NCBI RefSeq assembly: GCF_030384665.1
Contig: NC_083673.1
Span: forward strand, 2,985,501-3,049,500
Reading direction: 5' to 3'
Origin: Lodderomyces elongisporus
Lineage: Eukaryota > Ascomycota > Pichiomycetes > Serinales > Debaryomycetaceae
DNA: 64,000 nucleotides
Shown here: in pieces, positions 1-10,925 of the stretch
Layout: each line of letters opens with the position of its first letter
Numbering within the stretch: the stretch's first letter is position 1
Position numbers and translations under genes: made by a program
The notes under the pieces: generated by a model
What the model was told of the DNA's origin: nothing
The model's input: the letters and a program-made list of their open reading frames with translations, nothing else
Databases searched by the model: none

Positions 1-32
1 ACTTTTTTTGTTTTATTTTCCACTTTGCCCCA

Positions 33-1094
33 TCAAAAACCATCAATATCCTCTTCGATATCTATGGTATCTTCTATTGGTGGCTTGAATGGCCATTTCT
101 CGTAAGCAGCGCTTATTTCAAGCACATCTTCTGCAGTGAGATGGAATCCTCCCTTGTCTAAAATCTCAGCAGGTATCAATTTCTCCAAGTACTCTCCTCC
201 TGGACCAAACCTTGGCAAACTATCTCTTATTGGATGACTATTGTGGAACATCTGCGAGAGTAAATGCATAATATTTGAAATTTGGTTCGAAGTATACTTT
301 CCCGTACTCATTTCAATCACAGCAATATCCTTGTCTCTTAATGTCTCGGACTTGCTAATAACAACGGGTTGGTCCTTTACCAAAGTTCTTGGATCGTAGC
401 CCTCTCCAGTTTGAAAATCCGATTGTTCTATGCCCACCAAATTCATCTCCGTGTACAATTCCCTAATCAAAGAAGACCGTTTTCTTTTCTTGTTCCCAGG
501 CATTGCAGTGAATTTTTGTGCACTTTCTGGGAGGCAAAAGACAACCAATCTTACTTTACCGTATTGTGCGAGCCAGTTTCTATTTCCACAACAATGCATC
601 CATTGTGCAATGATCGACTCTTCGCCACGGCCAGTCCAGTTTGCCACAACCAACAATTCATCGTGCATTTTGTCGTAGGACTTAACAGTTGTGGGTGGTA
701 TCACATCATTTCTGTATATATTTGCGTATGTACTCCAAAAGTATGGATTCAAGTTTGACATTTTGAAATTCTCGGCATTTCCAGTCGTATCCTTCAAGTG
801 GGCTAGTCGGTTTTCCCAATAGGTGGTTAAATCTTTTCTGGGTTCAAAAATTACATGGTTCCGTGGCTTCAACTCGTAGTTCAACATGGTGGAGAACTGA
901 CCATATCCTGGATATATATCCAATATGTCGAGCTTCGATGAGTTGTATTTATCTCGAAGATCAAGTCTGTCTATAATTCGCTGACAAGCTTCGGGACTCT
1001 TAATGTGTATACCACCATATGCATACCGAGGAGTAGCTTCTGCAAAAGATTTCAAAGCCGGGTTCAAAGACCTCAATGCTACTGACAGCGCCAT
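33..1094 (-). CDS. MTF1: Mitochondrial transcription factor Mtf1 (mtTFB, rRNA-dimethylase fold)
   Basis: This is the specificity factor that lets the mitochondrial RNA polymerase Rpo41 recognise promoters; it acts in the mitochondrial matrix. The 353-residue product is close to the roughly 340 residues of yeast Mtf1. It has the methyltransferase-like fold region with LDILDIYPGYGQFS (motif I position, without the usual catalytic glycines), then VIFEPRK (acidic ligand position) and a WTGRGEE segment where dimethylases have their catalytic motif. The open frame extends upstream to 1190 only through a TTG, so the ATG at 1094 is chosen. It has an A-rich context (about nine As then TAATG) and gives an N-terminus (MALSVALRSLNPALK) that could serve as a matrix-targeting helix. 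It is divergent from the GRAM gene at 1651. Assignment rests on recognised family pattern; confidence is high. Confidence 0.88.
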   Translation of the reverse strand: MALSVALRSLNPALKSFAEATPRYAYGGIHIKSPEACQRIIDRLDLRDKYNSSKLDILDIYPGYGQFSTMLNYELKPRNHVIFEPRKDLTTYWENRLAHLKDTTGNAENFKMSNLNPYFWSTYANIYRNDVIPPTTVKSYDKMHDELLVVANWTGRGEESIIAQWMHCCGNRNWLAQYGKVRLVVFCLPESAQKFTAMPGNKKRKRSSLIRELYTEMNLVGIEQSDFQTGEGYDPRTLVKDQPVVISKSETLRDKDIAVIEMSTGKYTSNQISNIMHLLSQMFHNSHPIRDSLPRFGPGGEYLEKLIPAEILDKGGFHLTAEDVLEISAAYEKWPFKPPIEDTIDIEEDIDGF

Positions 1095-1650
1095 TATTTT
1101 TTTTTCCTGTTTAGTGGGTTGTATGGTCTTGCCCAATGAAGCTTGATAATGTAAAACGATGTTTTTATTTCCCGACGATGGCACGCGCAATGCTTTTCAA
1201 AATTGTGTGTGTGCTTGTTTGTATGTGTGTAAGTTTCATTTCTTTTCCTTTCTTTTCTTCTCTTTTATTTTTAATTTTTTTTTTTTTTACTCTTTTATTT
1301 TTTTTGTTTGGTCTTTGAAAGATGAAAAATGAAAATGGTAAAGAAAAAGGAAAAGGAAAAGGAAAAGGAAAAGGAAAAGGAACGGGAAGAAGAATATGGC
1401 AAGCCTCACGAAGAAAGGCGCCGTTGAGAGAGAGAGAGAGGCAAAGAGACAAAGAGACAAAGAGGCAAAATAGTAATTGTGTACCTATATAGATAAGCAT
1501 ATTTGGTTGTTCCACACAGGTAACGAATACATACTTTTGTTTCTGTTCTATTTTCTGGGTCTTTCTTCTTCTTTTTCTTTTCTTTTCTGCTTTTTTTTTT
1601 ATTCTATGATTTGAACTCTTTATAAACTTGGCTCTTTCAGATAATAAGCA
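1095..1650. promoter_or_regulatory. Divergent spacer MTF1 / WBP2-like gene
   Basis: The spacer holds the upstream regions of two divergent genes. It contains long pyrimidine runs, an AAAAGG hexanucleotide array at about 1343-1382, a GA run near 1427-1440 and AAAGAGAC/AAAGAGGC repeats near 1443-1470. No gene or RNA is seen in it. Open frames here are low-complexity artefacts. Confidence 0.6.
1343..1382. repeat. AAAAGG hexanucleotide microsatellite
   Basis: About six and a half copies of a purine-only hexamer lie in the spacer, followed by GA-rich sequence. It could exclude nucleosomes in the shared promoter, but nothing in the sequence proves a role. Confidence 0.85.
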
Positions 1651-2181
1651 ATGTCTATCAATGGAGTTATTTTAAAGAAAGATTTTCACAAGTATCTTGG
1701 AACAAACGAGCTTCCGTTTGTTGTGAGCAGTGACGGGTTGGAGGAACTCAAATTCAAAACCAGATCAGCAAGACAATCGCTTTCGATTAGTACGCAAAAA
1801 GATGTTAAAGAGGGAAGAATAAATATTAATGCATCTGATGGATATGTTTATTTAACAACAAAGCGGCTCGTATTTATCACAGCTACACAGGGTGACCTTG
1901 AATCGTTTGTGATTGATTTGAACCTTGCCCCCATACTACAATTGACGCATAAACTTCAGGCTCCATGGTTTGGTGCAAATTATTGGCAATTTTTATTTTT
2001 TAGTGCACCATCGCCATCAATAGCTAGTGACGGATTCCCAAAGAATGAATATTTCAAAGGAGAATTGCGGTTTTTAGATGGAGGCTTATTTGAATTCGTT
2101 GATGTTTTGAATAAAGTACTCAACGATGTGGTAAATAATAGAGAGATAGATGACGAGCTACCCTCGTACAGTTCTCGTTGA
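1651..2181 (+). CDS. WBP2-like GRAM-domain protein with C-terminal PY motif
   Basis: A 176-residue protein. Its body (residues about 20-125) matches the pattern of the GRAM/WW-binding-protein-2 family: a short beta-rich PH-like domain with the segment GYVYLTTKRLVFIT (the GRAM 'L-T-x-x-R-L-V/I' strand) and then APWFGANYWQ. After a charged stretch it ends in DDELPSYSSR, whose LPSY is an LPxY-type WW-domain ligand. In this family the lipid-binding domain plus PY motif usually links membranes to WW proteins, in yeast most likely the ubiquitin ligase Rsp5. The start ATG is well placed (AAGCAATG). It converges on SNF2. Function beyond this is inference; no yeast gene name is claimed. Confidence 0.75.
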   Translation: MSINGVILKKDFHKYLGTNELPFVVSSDGLEELKFKTRSARQSLSISTQKDVKEGRININASDGYVYLTTKRLVFITATQGDLESFVIDLNLAPILQLTHKLQAPWFGANYWQFLFFSAPSPSIASDGFPKNEYFKGELRFLDGGLFEFVDVLNKVLNDVVNNREIDDELPSYSSR

Positions 2182-2338
2182 GCAATAGCCCGCCTTTGAT
2201 AAGGAATTTTTCTGAGCCAATTACAGGTATGAGTACTACTACAATTTATCATTTCAATTCTAATAGTATAAATTAATTAATAAGTGAAATACAAAATCTT
2301 AATTGAAGTAAAGTTGTAAAAGAACATTCTTTATCATC

Positions 2339-2395
2339 CTCCGTTTCTTCTCCCTTCTCTCTTCTCTCTTCTCTCTTCTCTCTTCTCTCTTATCT
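2339..2395. repeat. TTCTCTC heptamer array in the convergent 3' spacer
   Basis: A pyrimidine-rich array with a 7-bp period (CTCTCTT units) lies between the 3' ends of the GRAM gene and SNF2. It is probably shared untranslated or terminator sequence. Confidence 0.75.
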
Positions 2396-2448
2396 GCTCC
2401 GCTCTCATCACATATTCAAAGTCCCCATGTCACAAACCCTCCTTATGT

Positions 2449-5400
2449 TTATTCCATATACGCTGGGGTCGATTCTTCAGTATCAGCTGTGGTTGAGACT
2501 CCTAGCAAAGGACTATCAACAGCTTCTCCATTATCAATCTTCTCCAACTTAGTTTCAATAGGTTGTTTGATGGCCGTAGATGGTGCAATTTGGTTCAATC
2601 CAAACATTTCGTCAAAATCTGAAAAGTTCAAAAGTGTTTCAAATTCCAGCTCTGTAGTCGTATTCAAAAGTTCCTTCAATTTACGGGTAGATATTATCTC
2701 GAGTGCAGCAGCATCTTGGTAAACAATAGAGCCCTCTTCATTGTAAATCTTTGCATTGCTAAACATAAGATGCAAATCCTCCATAAATTCTCGTATCGTT
2801 GAGTACACCTTACTATTTGCACGTTTCTTTATTGTATCAAGAGCTATAGGGTGTTTAATCAACACATAGTAATCAGGATAGAATCGTCTTGATGGCTTCA
2901 CCATGAACAAATCACTCAACCTTCTATCATGCTCATTTTTATGGTTGATTACCAAACCCAAAATATTTTCAATGTTGTTTTGAAGTCTAGCGCGTTCATC
3001 TGGTGAAAGTGGATCCACAGATGGAGCTGAACGAGATAAACCAGATCCCCTTCCTCTACCTCTTCCTCTACCACGTCCACGTCCTCGTCCTCGTCCTCGG
3101 CTACCCCTAGTACCTGTACCTATGGCAATAGCGTTAGCTACAGCCTTGGTGGTATCCAACTTTTGCTTCTTGTGAGTCAGAGCTTCGGTATCATCAGATT
3201 CTTCAGCTGTCCTCTTACTGGAAAATTCGGTATTACTGGAGGTTTTTTCCTCACCAGCTGTTGCAACTGCTGCTGCTGCTGGTGCTGGTGCTGGTGCTGG
3301 TTCATTATTTTCGTTTTTACCATCACCGGCATCATTGGAATTGGCGTTGGCGCTGGCGTCGGCGCTTGCATTGACGTTGAGACCATCAACACCACTGCCG
3401 CGATCCTCGTCAACTTCGTCAATTACTCTCGTTAATGGAGGACGTCCTCTTTTTCTTTTTACAGTTCCAGTTCCAGGTCCAGCTCCATTTGCATTTGCAT
3501 TTGCATTTGTATTTGCATTACCATTTCCACTTTTACCTTTTTTCCTTGTTTTTACGGTTTTTGAATAATCTGACTCGCTATCAGATTCACTGTTATCACC
3601 ATCATTGTCGTCATCACTATCTGAATCATCAGAAATCATGCCGTCTATTTGTTTCAACCATTGTTCCTCTGTCAAGTTATCATCGTAATGAGTGGTTTTT
3701 CTTTCACGAGCACCGCGCCCATAATCTTCAGTGAGTATATCTTCCTTCTTAAGAACCTCTTCGGGATCTTTCTTGTAAATTCCAGGTAATTCCAGGTCCG
3801 AATATAACCTCGCAGGGTAATTTGCCAATTTTGTTGTAAGATATCTTTCTTCGTCTAACTTCTTAAAGGTTTCCAATTCACCTTCATTTCGGGCAATAAT
3901 TTGGTTAAGTTCATCATCATCCAAATCCTCGTCCTCCACTTCACCACCTTTCTGTCTGCGCTCATCTTCCTTTTCAAGTAAAGCCCTCAACATAGCTTCC
4001 TGTTCTTCTGCAGTCGACTTGTTATCGAACTTACCCGCTTGGATCACCTTACCGTCAATCTCCAACTTTGCGTGAGCTCTTTCCAAAATCATTTCTTCAA
4101 CAGAGTCCTCGGTGATGAGTCGCAAGATTCTAACTTCATTCTTCTGTCCAATACGATGCGCTCTATCTTGAGCCTGTAAATCTTGGTGAGGATTCCAATC
4201 AGTATCAAATATAATAACAGTATCGGCAGTTTGCAAATTTAAACCCAAACCACCGGCCCTAGTTGATAACAAGAAGCAAAAATACTCAGAATCTGGAGCA
4301 TTAAACAACTTAAGTAATTCTGTTCTGTCATCGGCTTTAGTTCCACCGTCCAATCTCATGTATTTTAAATTGCGAAGCCTTAAAAAGTCCTCCATTATAT
4401 CCATAATTTGAGTCATCTGAAAGAATATCAACACCTTGTGTCCAGTTTGTTTAAACTTGGGTAAGACTTTATCCAACAACTCAAACTTACCAGCAACTCT
4501 CCATATCAAGTCATTATTCTCCGAAGTTGGATTGATGAAATTTTCAACATCTTCGTAAACAAAAGGATGGTTGCATATTTTTTTCAATTGCATAATTTGA
4601 TTATTTGCGTTCTTTATAGGCTTGGCAACATCGGGATTTTGGGGATCACCAGAGTACAATACATTGTATTTCAACATCTGCTGATACAATCTTGATTGTA
4701 CTGCAGACATTTTACATTTAACGACTTTTTCAATCTTGCTAGGAAGGTCTTTCTCAACATCCTTCTTCAAACGCCTCAACAAAAATGGACGAAGAACCTT
4801 GTGAAGTCTTCGAATAACCAAAAGCGTCTCTTCTTCACTGAGCTCAATCTTATCCTGACCTCCAGTGTTAGCAAATGGTGTATTGAACCACTCGTCAAAA
4901 GATTTTACCGAATTAAAGATCTTGGGCAATACGAAATTCAAAAGAGCCCAAAGTTCAGGCAAATTGTTTTGCAAAGGTGTACCTGTTAAAATCAATCTAT
5001 GATCACTGTAGTAATTGGTTGTCAAGGTTTCCGACAATTTTGAATTGGCGTTCTTCATACGATGACCTTCATCAATAATCATGTGAACCCATTTGATACG
5101 TCCTAGTAAAGCTTTGTCTTTGATAATGTATTCAAAGGTGGTTAACAATATTTGGAAATTGCCCATTCTTATTTCATGTTGCAATGCTTTTCTTTGGTTT
5201 GGTGTACCTTTATAAGTAATCTTTTTCACACTTGGAGCCCATTTTTCAAATTCCAAGTTCCAATTGGTAACGGTGGAAAGTGGTACAATGACCAAAAACG
5301 GACCTGGAATTTTCTTAACTTCAATCAAATATGTAATCAATGATATAGTTTGAATTGTCTTTCCCAACCCCATCTCATCGGCAAGAATACCATTTAAATG

Positions 5401-7052
5401 ATTGTTGAACAATGATACCATCCATTGCAAACCTTTCAACTGATATTCTTTTAAAGTACCACCTACCAAGATTGATGGTTGTTTATTTACTTCTTCCTTG
5501 ATTCTATGTGCCACATTGTAGTAATCTGTTTTTTCTCTCTTTTCGTTTTCGTCGATAACTCCGGAATCCATAGCGGGTACTTGCTCCTCTATTCTCTCTT
5601 CCATAATTCTGCCTGATCCAGCAAGTTTTTCCTCCGCTTCCCTTTGCTGTGTTTGAACTGCTTGAGCCAATGAGTCCAAAAATTGGTTGGTCTGGTTCAA
5701 TAAATGTGTGATTCTGGTATCCTTAGTGTGGTCCAAAAGTTTCAAGTAAGCTTCTTCGTCATTCAGTTTTAATGCTTGTAAACGCTGCTTGGCCATTCTT
5801 TCCAATTTCTTCTGTTCTTCTTTTGCTATTTGAACATGAATATTATTAATTTTGTTTGCAAACTTGTTTAGCTTGTCTTGTCTCCGAGATTTCTTGATAA
5901 TCGTATCGAGACTAAACTTGACAACTTGATCAATTATCTGGGAATGCTTTTTGTTTTTCTCCTTCCTAAATGACTCTAATTGATGTTGATAGAGGTCCAA
6001 CGTCATTGAAACACTCTCCATTGATAATGTATTAAATCTGGCCAAGAAGTTGGGATGTGAGTTTGGTAACATTGATTTGTTAAACCAGGATTGAACTAAA
6101 ACTTTACCCCTGGCTTGCTTTTGAAGGGGAATTATCTCCAACATATTCAACTTGGTTTCCAACTCGTTGCGTTTTTCGGTTTCGCTGGGTTTTAACGAGT
6201 TAAGCTTCTTCTTTATGTACTTCTTCTCGCCCTCAATTCGAAGTGCCAAAAGAACTTCTCTATTGGCAGCCATATTTTCCAAACTCATTGCACTAGGCAT
6301 CAAAGAAGGAATTTGAAAGCGACTTTGAGGCGTGTACAAAGTGCTAAGTGGAATATCCTTAGTGCGTTCTCCAACAATGTCAAAAACTTCAAAGGTGTCG
6401 ACTTCCAAATTGGGTTTTGTTATAGGTAGCACCAATTTATTTTTGTTGTGGCTTTCAGAAATAACTTTACTAAGTAATACAGGAGGAGCAGGCTCTGGGA
6501 GTAAAAACTCAGGAGCTGAGACTGGTGGAATAACTGGACCAGAAGGATGATGTTGTATTTGTGGCTGTGCTTGTGCTTGTTGTTGAAATGGAGGCTGTGC
6601 TTGTGCTTGCGCTTGTGCTTGTTGTTGAGGGTTCAATGAAGGATTTGCGATGGTCGGGTTGCCTTGAGGTTGGCCGGGTGGAACAAACTGACCTTGAGCG
6701 GGAGGTTGAGGTTGTGATTGAGGTTGGAAAGGTTGAAATTGATTTGGTAGAGGCGGCTGCAGCTGCTGTTGCTGTTGCTGATGATGTTGTGGAGGTGGAG
6801 GCGGATTTGGAAATGGTGGTTGGGCTGCCATATTATTCTGTGCTTCCATATTTTGTCTTTGTTTCTCAGCTGCCAAGCGCTGCTCTTCCTCCTTGATCTG
6901 CTTTTTCGTCAATTTCTTTGGTTGTTGATTGGCTTTCGGTTTTGGTCCTCTTTTGCCTTTTTTCTTTTCTTTTGGAAGATTGACACCTGCTTGATCAGCA
7001 ACACCATTATTATTAACAAAACCATTGGGAGAGAATTGTGAATCCAGTCTTG

Positions 7053-7086
<34 letters not shown>

Positions 7087-8014
7087 TTGTTGCTGCTGTT
7101 GGCTTATTGAACCGCCGCGGTCAAGTGCTGCGGACAAGTATTGACCATTGGCATAGGCAAACGAAGGATTTGTGACAAATGCAGCCAAATTCTGTGGCAT
7201 GGGACCTTGATTACTACCCTTCATAAGATACTTTAATGCTTGTACTTGGGACTTGAGTAGCTGAAATTGTTGATTAGTAAATGCAGATTCTGGTAAAGGT
7301 GCTTGAGCCTGCATTTGTGGTTGTCCTTGAGTCTGGGGTTGTGGTTGTGGTTGTGGTGGTGGAAATTGTGGTTGAGATTGTGGTTGAGCGGTATTTAACC
7401 AACTATTTGGTTGTGTCGAAATAGTGCCATTCTCGAGGTTTAAGTTCACACCTTGTTGTCCCATACGATTATTAAATACAGTTGGACCTGGTGCTGCCCC
7501 TGAACTTATTGCTGGTGTAGGTCCGAAGCCTGTATTTACATTTGCATTTGCATGTGCATGTGCATTTGCATTTGCATTTTGTACTAATGGAGTTCCACTG
7601 GACGAACCATTTAGACTTCTACCAATTACAGGAGACCCAGCGCCAGGTATAATTTGGGCTGAGTTGCCAAAGTTACTAGAGAACGCATTTTGATGTTGTT
7701 GATCTAATGGAATAGCTTGGTTCAGAATGTGCGGAGTAGCGTGCTGCAGTGGTCTTTGTTGTTGTTGTTGTTGTTGTTGTTGTTGCTGCTGCTGTTGACG
7801 AAACTGGTGCTGCGTTTGTGTTTGATTCTGATGATGATGATGTTGTTGTTGTTGTTGTGGGGTTAAACGCGGATTGGCCATAGCTTGCTGGGTCGGTAAC
7901 TGCTGTTGCAGAACATTGGAATGCAGTTGTGCTGGGGATTGGTGTTGTGGTGGGATTTGCAGCGACTGCGATAACTGACGTTGTTGTTGGCCCATTAACG
8001 GACCAGACTGCTGC

Positions 8015-8052
<38 letters not shown>

Positions 8053-8229
8053 TTGCTGCTGCAAATGCTGTTGTTGGAGTTGTTGCTGGTGCATCTTAAT
8101 GGAGTTTATAGTTTTGTTCAATTGTGTAAACTCAGGTACATTAACAACTTGGTCGCCATATTGGTCTCGTAGCTGGTGCCAGCGTTGCACAATTTTTTGC
8201 ACTTCTTCCTTTGTAGGCATGCGATTCAT
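2449..8229 (-). CDS. SNF2: SWI/SNF complex catalytic ATPase Snf2
   Basis: A 1926-residue nucleosome-remodelling ATPase acting in the nucleus. In order: a short conserved N-terminal segment, several long poly-Q tracts (about residues 50-75, 145-160, 380-395) and a Pro/Gln-rich zone to about 620. An HSA-type region (residues about 680-840) binds the actin-related proteins. The Snf2 motor follows, with Walker A LADEMGLGKT near residue 953, DEGH near 1054 and QAQDRAHRIGQ near 1356. After it come an AT-hook (KRKRGRPP, about 1596), an RG-repeat and a bromodomain (about 1760-1840). The Q-rich N-terminus and length favour Snf2 over the paralogue Sth1, which is about 1360 residues and lacks the long Q-rich arm. 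The start ATG at 8229 is followed by a second Met at codon 4. Acidic and Asn/Ala-rich linkers flank the AT-hook. Confidence 0.93.
7050..7102 (-). repeat. Poly-Q coding tract of SNF2
   Basis: An in-frame run of mixed CAG/CAA codons encodes about 16 Gln. Similar tracts lie at about 7758-7798 and 8007-8092. The mix of two codons should slow length change compared with a pure repeat. The region looks like a prion-like activation arm. Confidence 0.85.
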
Positions 8230-9082
8230 GTTTCCATCTACTTATTGTCTCCTTTACTTTCTTTTCTATTCTATTCTTTTCTTTTCTTCTCACTTCTTTC
8301 CCTTGTTCTTTGCCGACGTTGCAAATAACAATTTCAATTCAAAACAGTGTTCAGTGATATACTTTAGCCCTGATTTATTTACTTTCTGCGCTCAAATGTA
8401 TTTGAGCTGAGTGTGGGTAAGTGTGTGGGTAAGTGTGGGTGTATGTGTGAGTGTTGGATTTTTTTTTTTTTGAAAGTATAAAATTATAAGCAAAAGAGTG
8501 GGCGAGTTTATAGTATTTAGTCTCTCAAAGTGTAAACAGGATTAAGAAAGTGGTAGGAAGTAAGGCAGGTTAGAGCTGTCAGTGCGTATAAGCTCAAAAT
8601 GAAGTTGTATTGGGTATAGATTAGCACCAATGATATGAAAATTAGTCTATAGAAATGATAGATTGGATCGATTGCAAATACAGACTTGGTAAGCAACTCG
8701 TACACTAGCGGTATTTACTTTTGGCTATCAAGATAAATTTCAGTCCTATGTGTGTCTGTGTGTGTGTGTATATGTGTTTTTTCGACTAATATTTTATTTC
8801 CTCGTTTTTTTTCTTATAATTCCACTTTTTTTTTATTTTGTTCTTTTTCGATTTTCAGTTCCGTCACCCTCGCTCACCTTTGTCAAATTCGCTATTTGGA
8901 GGAGCTTAAAGGTCGTGCGCATCGGTCAATTGGGGGGACGAGAAATCTAAGTAATTTGTTACTTGAGATATATGTACAGAAATGTATACTAATTTGTATA
9001 GTTAAATATATTCTTAGTAGTACACCAAGACGAACAGGGAGATGTAAAGCATCGATTAGCTTAACACTAGTAAACTCTTTGT

Positions 9083-9118
<36 letters not shown>

Positions 9119-9587
9119 CATTGAATGAGTATACATACACTCTTAACAAACTCTACAAACTAATCTATATTTTTTTTTGTCTTTTCCCTACACAACAAGA
9201 TTGAAAATTCATGGATTTCCAAAAGCATCTCGATTTTGTTGTTCCTTTTTAATTGCATCTGCAATCCTCCAAATCAATACCTAGGACATTTGCAATTACA
9301 AAACTTATCGCGTTCGTAAAAATTTCAAAAGCATTGGTATATCTATAAACTAGGTCAAGTGTTGGCCCGTTTTCAACCTAGCTCGATACCAATGTACACT
9401 GATAGTATTTGTAGTCAAAAAACATACACACAGACACACAGACACGTATATACATATATATATATATATCTGTGTGCGGGTTAGTTTGTTGGTTATATTT
9501 GTGAGTTTGTTAGTTGCTAATTATTTTGGTAACAATCACCAAAGAACTAAAGAAACAACTTTTATAAAAAAAAATTTACCTTTGTTT
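8230..9587. promoter_or_regulatory. SNF2 upstream region and NMD4 3' flank
   Basis: A 1.36 kb spacer. Next to SNF2 it holds pyrimidine-rich tracts (8240-8300) and a TG-rich, telomere-like stretch (8411-8453). Further out are TA dinucleotide runs at 9083-9118 and 9448-9469. No RNA gene is recognised. An open frame of about 150 codons at 8752-9204 has microsatellite-like composition and is not accepted. Confidence 0.6.
8411..8453. repeat. TG1-3-like tract upstream of SNF2
   Basis: GTGTGGGT/AAGTGTGGGT-type repeats about 190 bp upstream of the SNF2 start on the antisense strand. They resemble Rap1-type GGGTGT binding sequence, but this is a pattern match only. Confidence 0.6.
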
Positions 9588-10925
9588 TTATGGTTTCCAG
9601 AGCTCTCCAGATCCTCTTGGTGCATAATTGATAGCTTTAAACTTTTCTTTCTTTACCAACCCATAGCCAGTGTTGTCGTTGATTTCTTCGTGGACAACCC
9701 CATCAACAGGGATACGCTTTTTCTTTTGCGACTTTTCCTTACTTTCTTTTATATTTGCACAAATGGTTTTATCATCCTCTTTGTTTTGTTTCTGTTTCTG
9801 TTTCTGTTTATTGTTTTTATTCTTGTTCTTATTTTTATTAGTAATATTGTTGTTGCTATTTTCATTATTGTTGTTGTTGTTGTTGTTGTTGTTTCTTCTC
9901 GACCTGCCTTTAAAATTGACTTTTGGAGGATCCTGTTTAATGCTTTGATACGAATAAAGAGTGGTATCGATCTTGTTTTGTAAAATATTATTTCTAGGAT
10001 CGAATTCATCCTCGCTTGATGAGAATGGATTGTATATCCGGAACAGATTGACATCATAATTTTGAAAAATTAGTAACTCGGCTTCATTGACATTAACACA
10101 ATCTATTCCATACGCTTTTGCCCATATTTTGGTTATGGGGTCTTCCGTAACAAGCTTCCACTCCTCGATACTATTTTTTGGTGTTGGGATGTATCTTTCA
10201 ATGTATCTCTTATATATGCATGTCCTAATAAGGTACTTCAATCTCGAAGGCATTTCAGCTAAGGAGTCGTAATCGATTGCAAAAGATGCATTAAAATCTG
10301 ATGAGTAGTCTCCATGATTAGCCAAATCGTGATCATCTGCGGATTGTGCTGGTGAGTTCCCAACTGCATTTGCATTGAAATCCGTTTTCATGTTGGGGAA
10401 ATCCTTGATGAGTGGTGAGTAAAGCTTGTATTTGGCACAATTATTCCATGATGGAGTTGCGTCAGTTGGTGACTCGAGATTAACATTGTACAAGATCCTT
10501 TGCAGACCTTGGTTTGTCCCATTCTGATTTTCTCTTGTTTTTTGATCAAATAAATTATTTTCCAAATAATTGTCAATAAATTTGATAGCTTCTCTGGCAT
10601 TAGTTGCGCTTATGGAGGTTCCTCTCTTGACATAATCAAACTCATGCAAGGTATAAGATGGAATATAAATGTTCAATTTGATGGGATCGGCCGATTTGTT
10701 AAAGTTTTGGCTAATATACTCCTCGTGAAACCATCTCTTAACATTCCCAATACCTCGAACAAATGCTGTATGGTCCAATATTAGACGTACTTGACGTAAT
10801 TTATTGGCATCTTCTGATGGAGCTGTATGCATCTGCGTCGAGTTTCCCACAGTGGCATTGTAAGTTTCTACTAGTTCATCGTGATAAAATCCCCTAGTCT
10901 CATTGGAGCCATAGTTATTCGACAT
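9588..10925 (-). CDS. NMD4: Nonsense-mediated decay factor Nmd4 (PIN-like), extended
   Basis: The N-terminal half has LILDHTAFVRGIGNVKRWF, matching the start of yeast Nmd4's PIN-like domain, then YIPSYTLHEFDYV, AREAIKFIDNYL, LPSRLKYLIRTCIYKRYIE-type and VTEDPITKIWAKAYGI segments in the same order. The last residues NYAPRGSGELWKP match the conserved Nmd4 C-terminus. Nmd4 binds the Upf1 helicase in the cytoplasm and assists decay of mRNAs with premature stops. At 445 residues it is about twice the yeast protein (about 218). The extra length is a middle insertion after the LYNVNLESP region and a poly-Asn then Asn/Lys/Gln tail (10-Asn run near 9863-9892). The open frame reaches 10982 only through TTG; the first ATG at 10925 is used. 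It is divergent from the gene at 13693. Confidence 0.85.
   Translation of the reverse strand: MSNNYGSNETRGFYHDELVETYNATVGNSTQMHTAPSEDANKLRQVRLILDHTAFVRGIGNVKRWFHEEYISQNFNKSADPIKLNIYIPSYTLHEFDYVKRGTSISATNAREAIKFIDNYLENNLFDQKTRENQNGTNQGLQRILYNVNLESPTDATPSWNNCAKYKLYSPLIKDFPNMKTDFNANAVGNSPAQSADDHDLANHGDYSSDFNASFAIDYDSLAEMPSRLKYLIRTCIYKRYIERYIPTPKNSIEEWKLVTEDPITKIWAKAYGIDCVNVNEAELLIFQNYDVNLFRIYNPFSSSEDEFDPRNNILQNKIDTTLYSYQSIKQDPPKVNFKGRSRRNNNNNNNNNNENSNNNITNKNKNKNKNNKQKQKQKQNKEDDKTICANIKESKEKSQKKKRIPVDGVVHEEINDNTGYGLVKKEKFKAINYAPRGSGELWKP

Noticed and set aside
1095..1190. N-terminal extension of MTF1 by 32 codons
   Set aside because: It begins with TTG, not ATG. The ATG at 1094 has a good context and gives a normal-length protein.
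8752..9204. 150-codon frame between SNF2 and NMD4
   Set aside because: Built largely on GT and TA repeats and T tracts; chance frame in low-complexity DNA.
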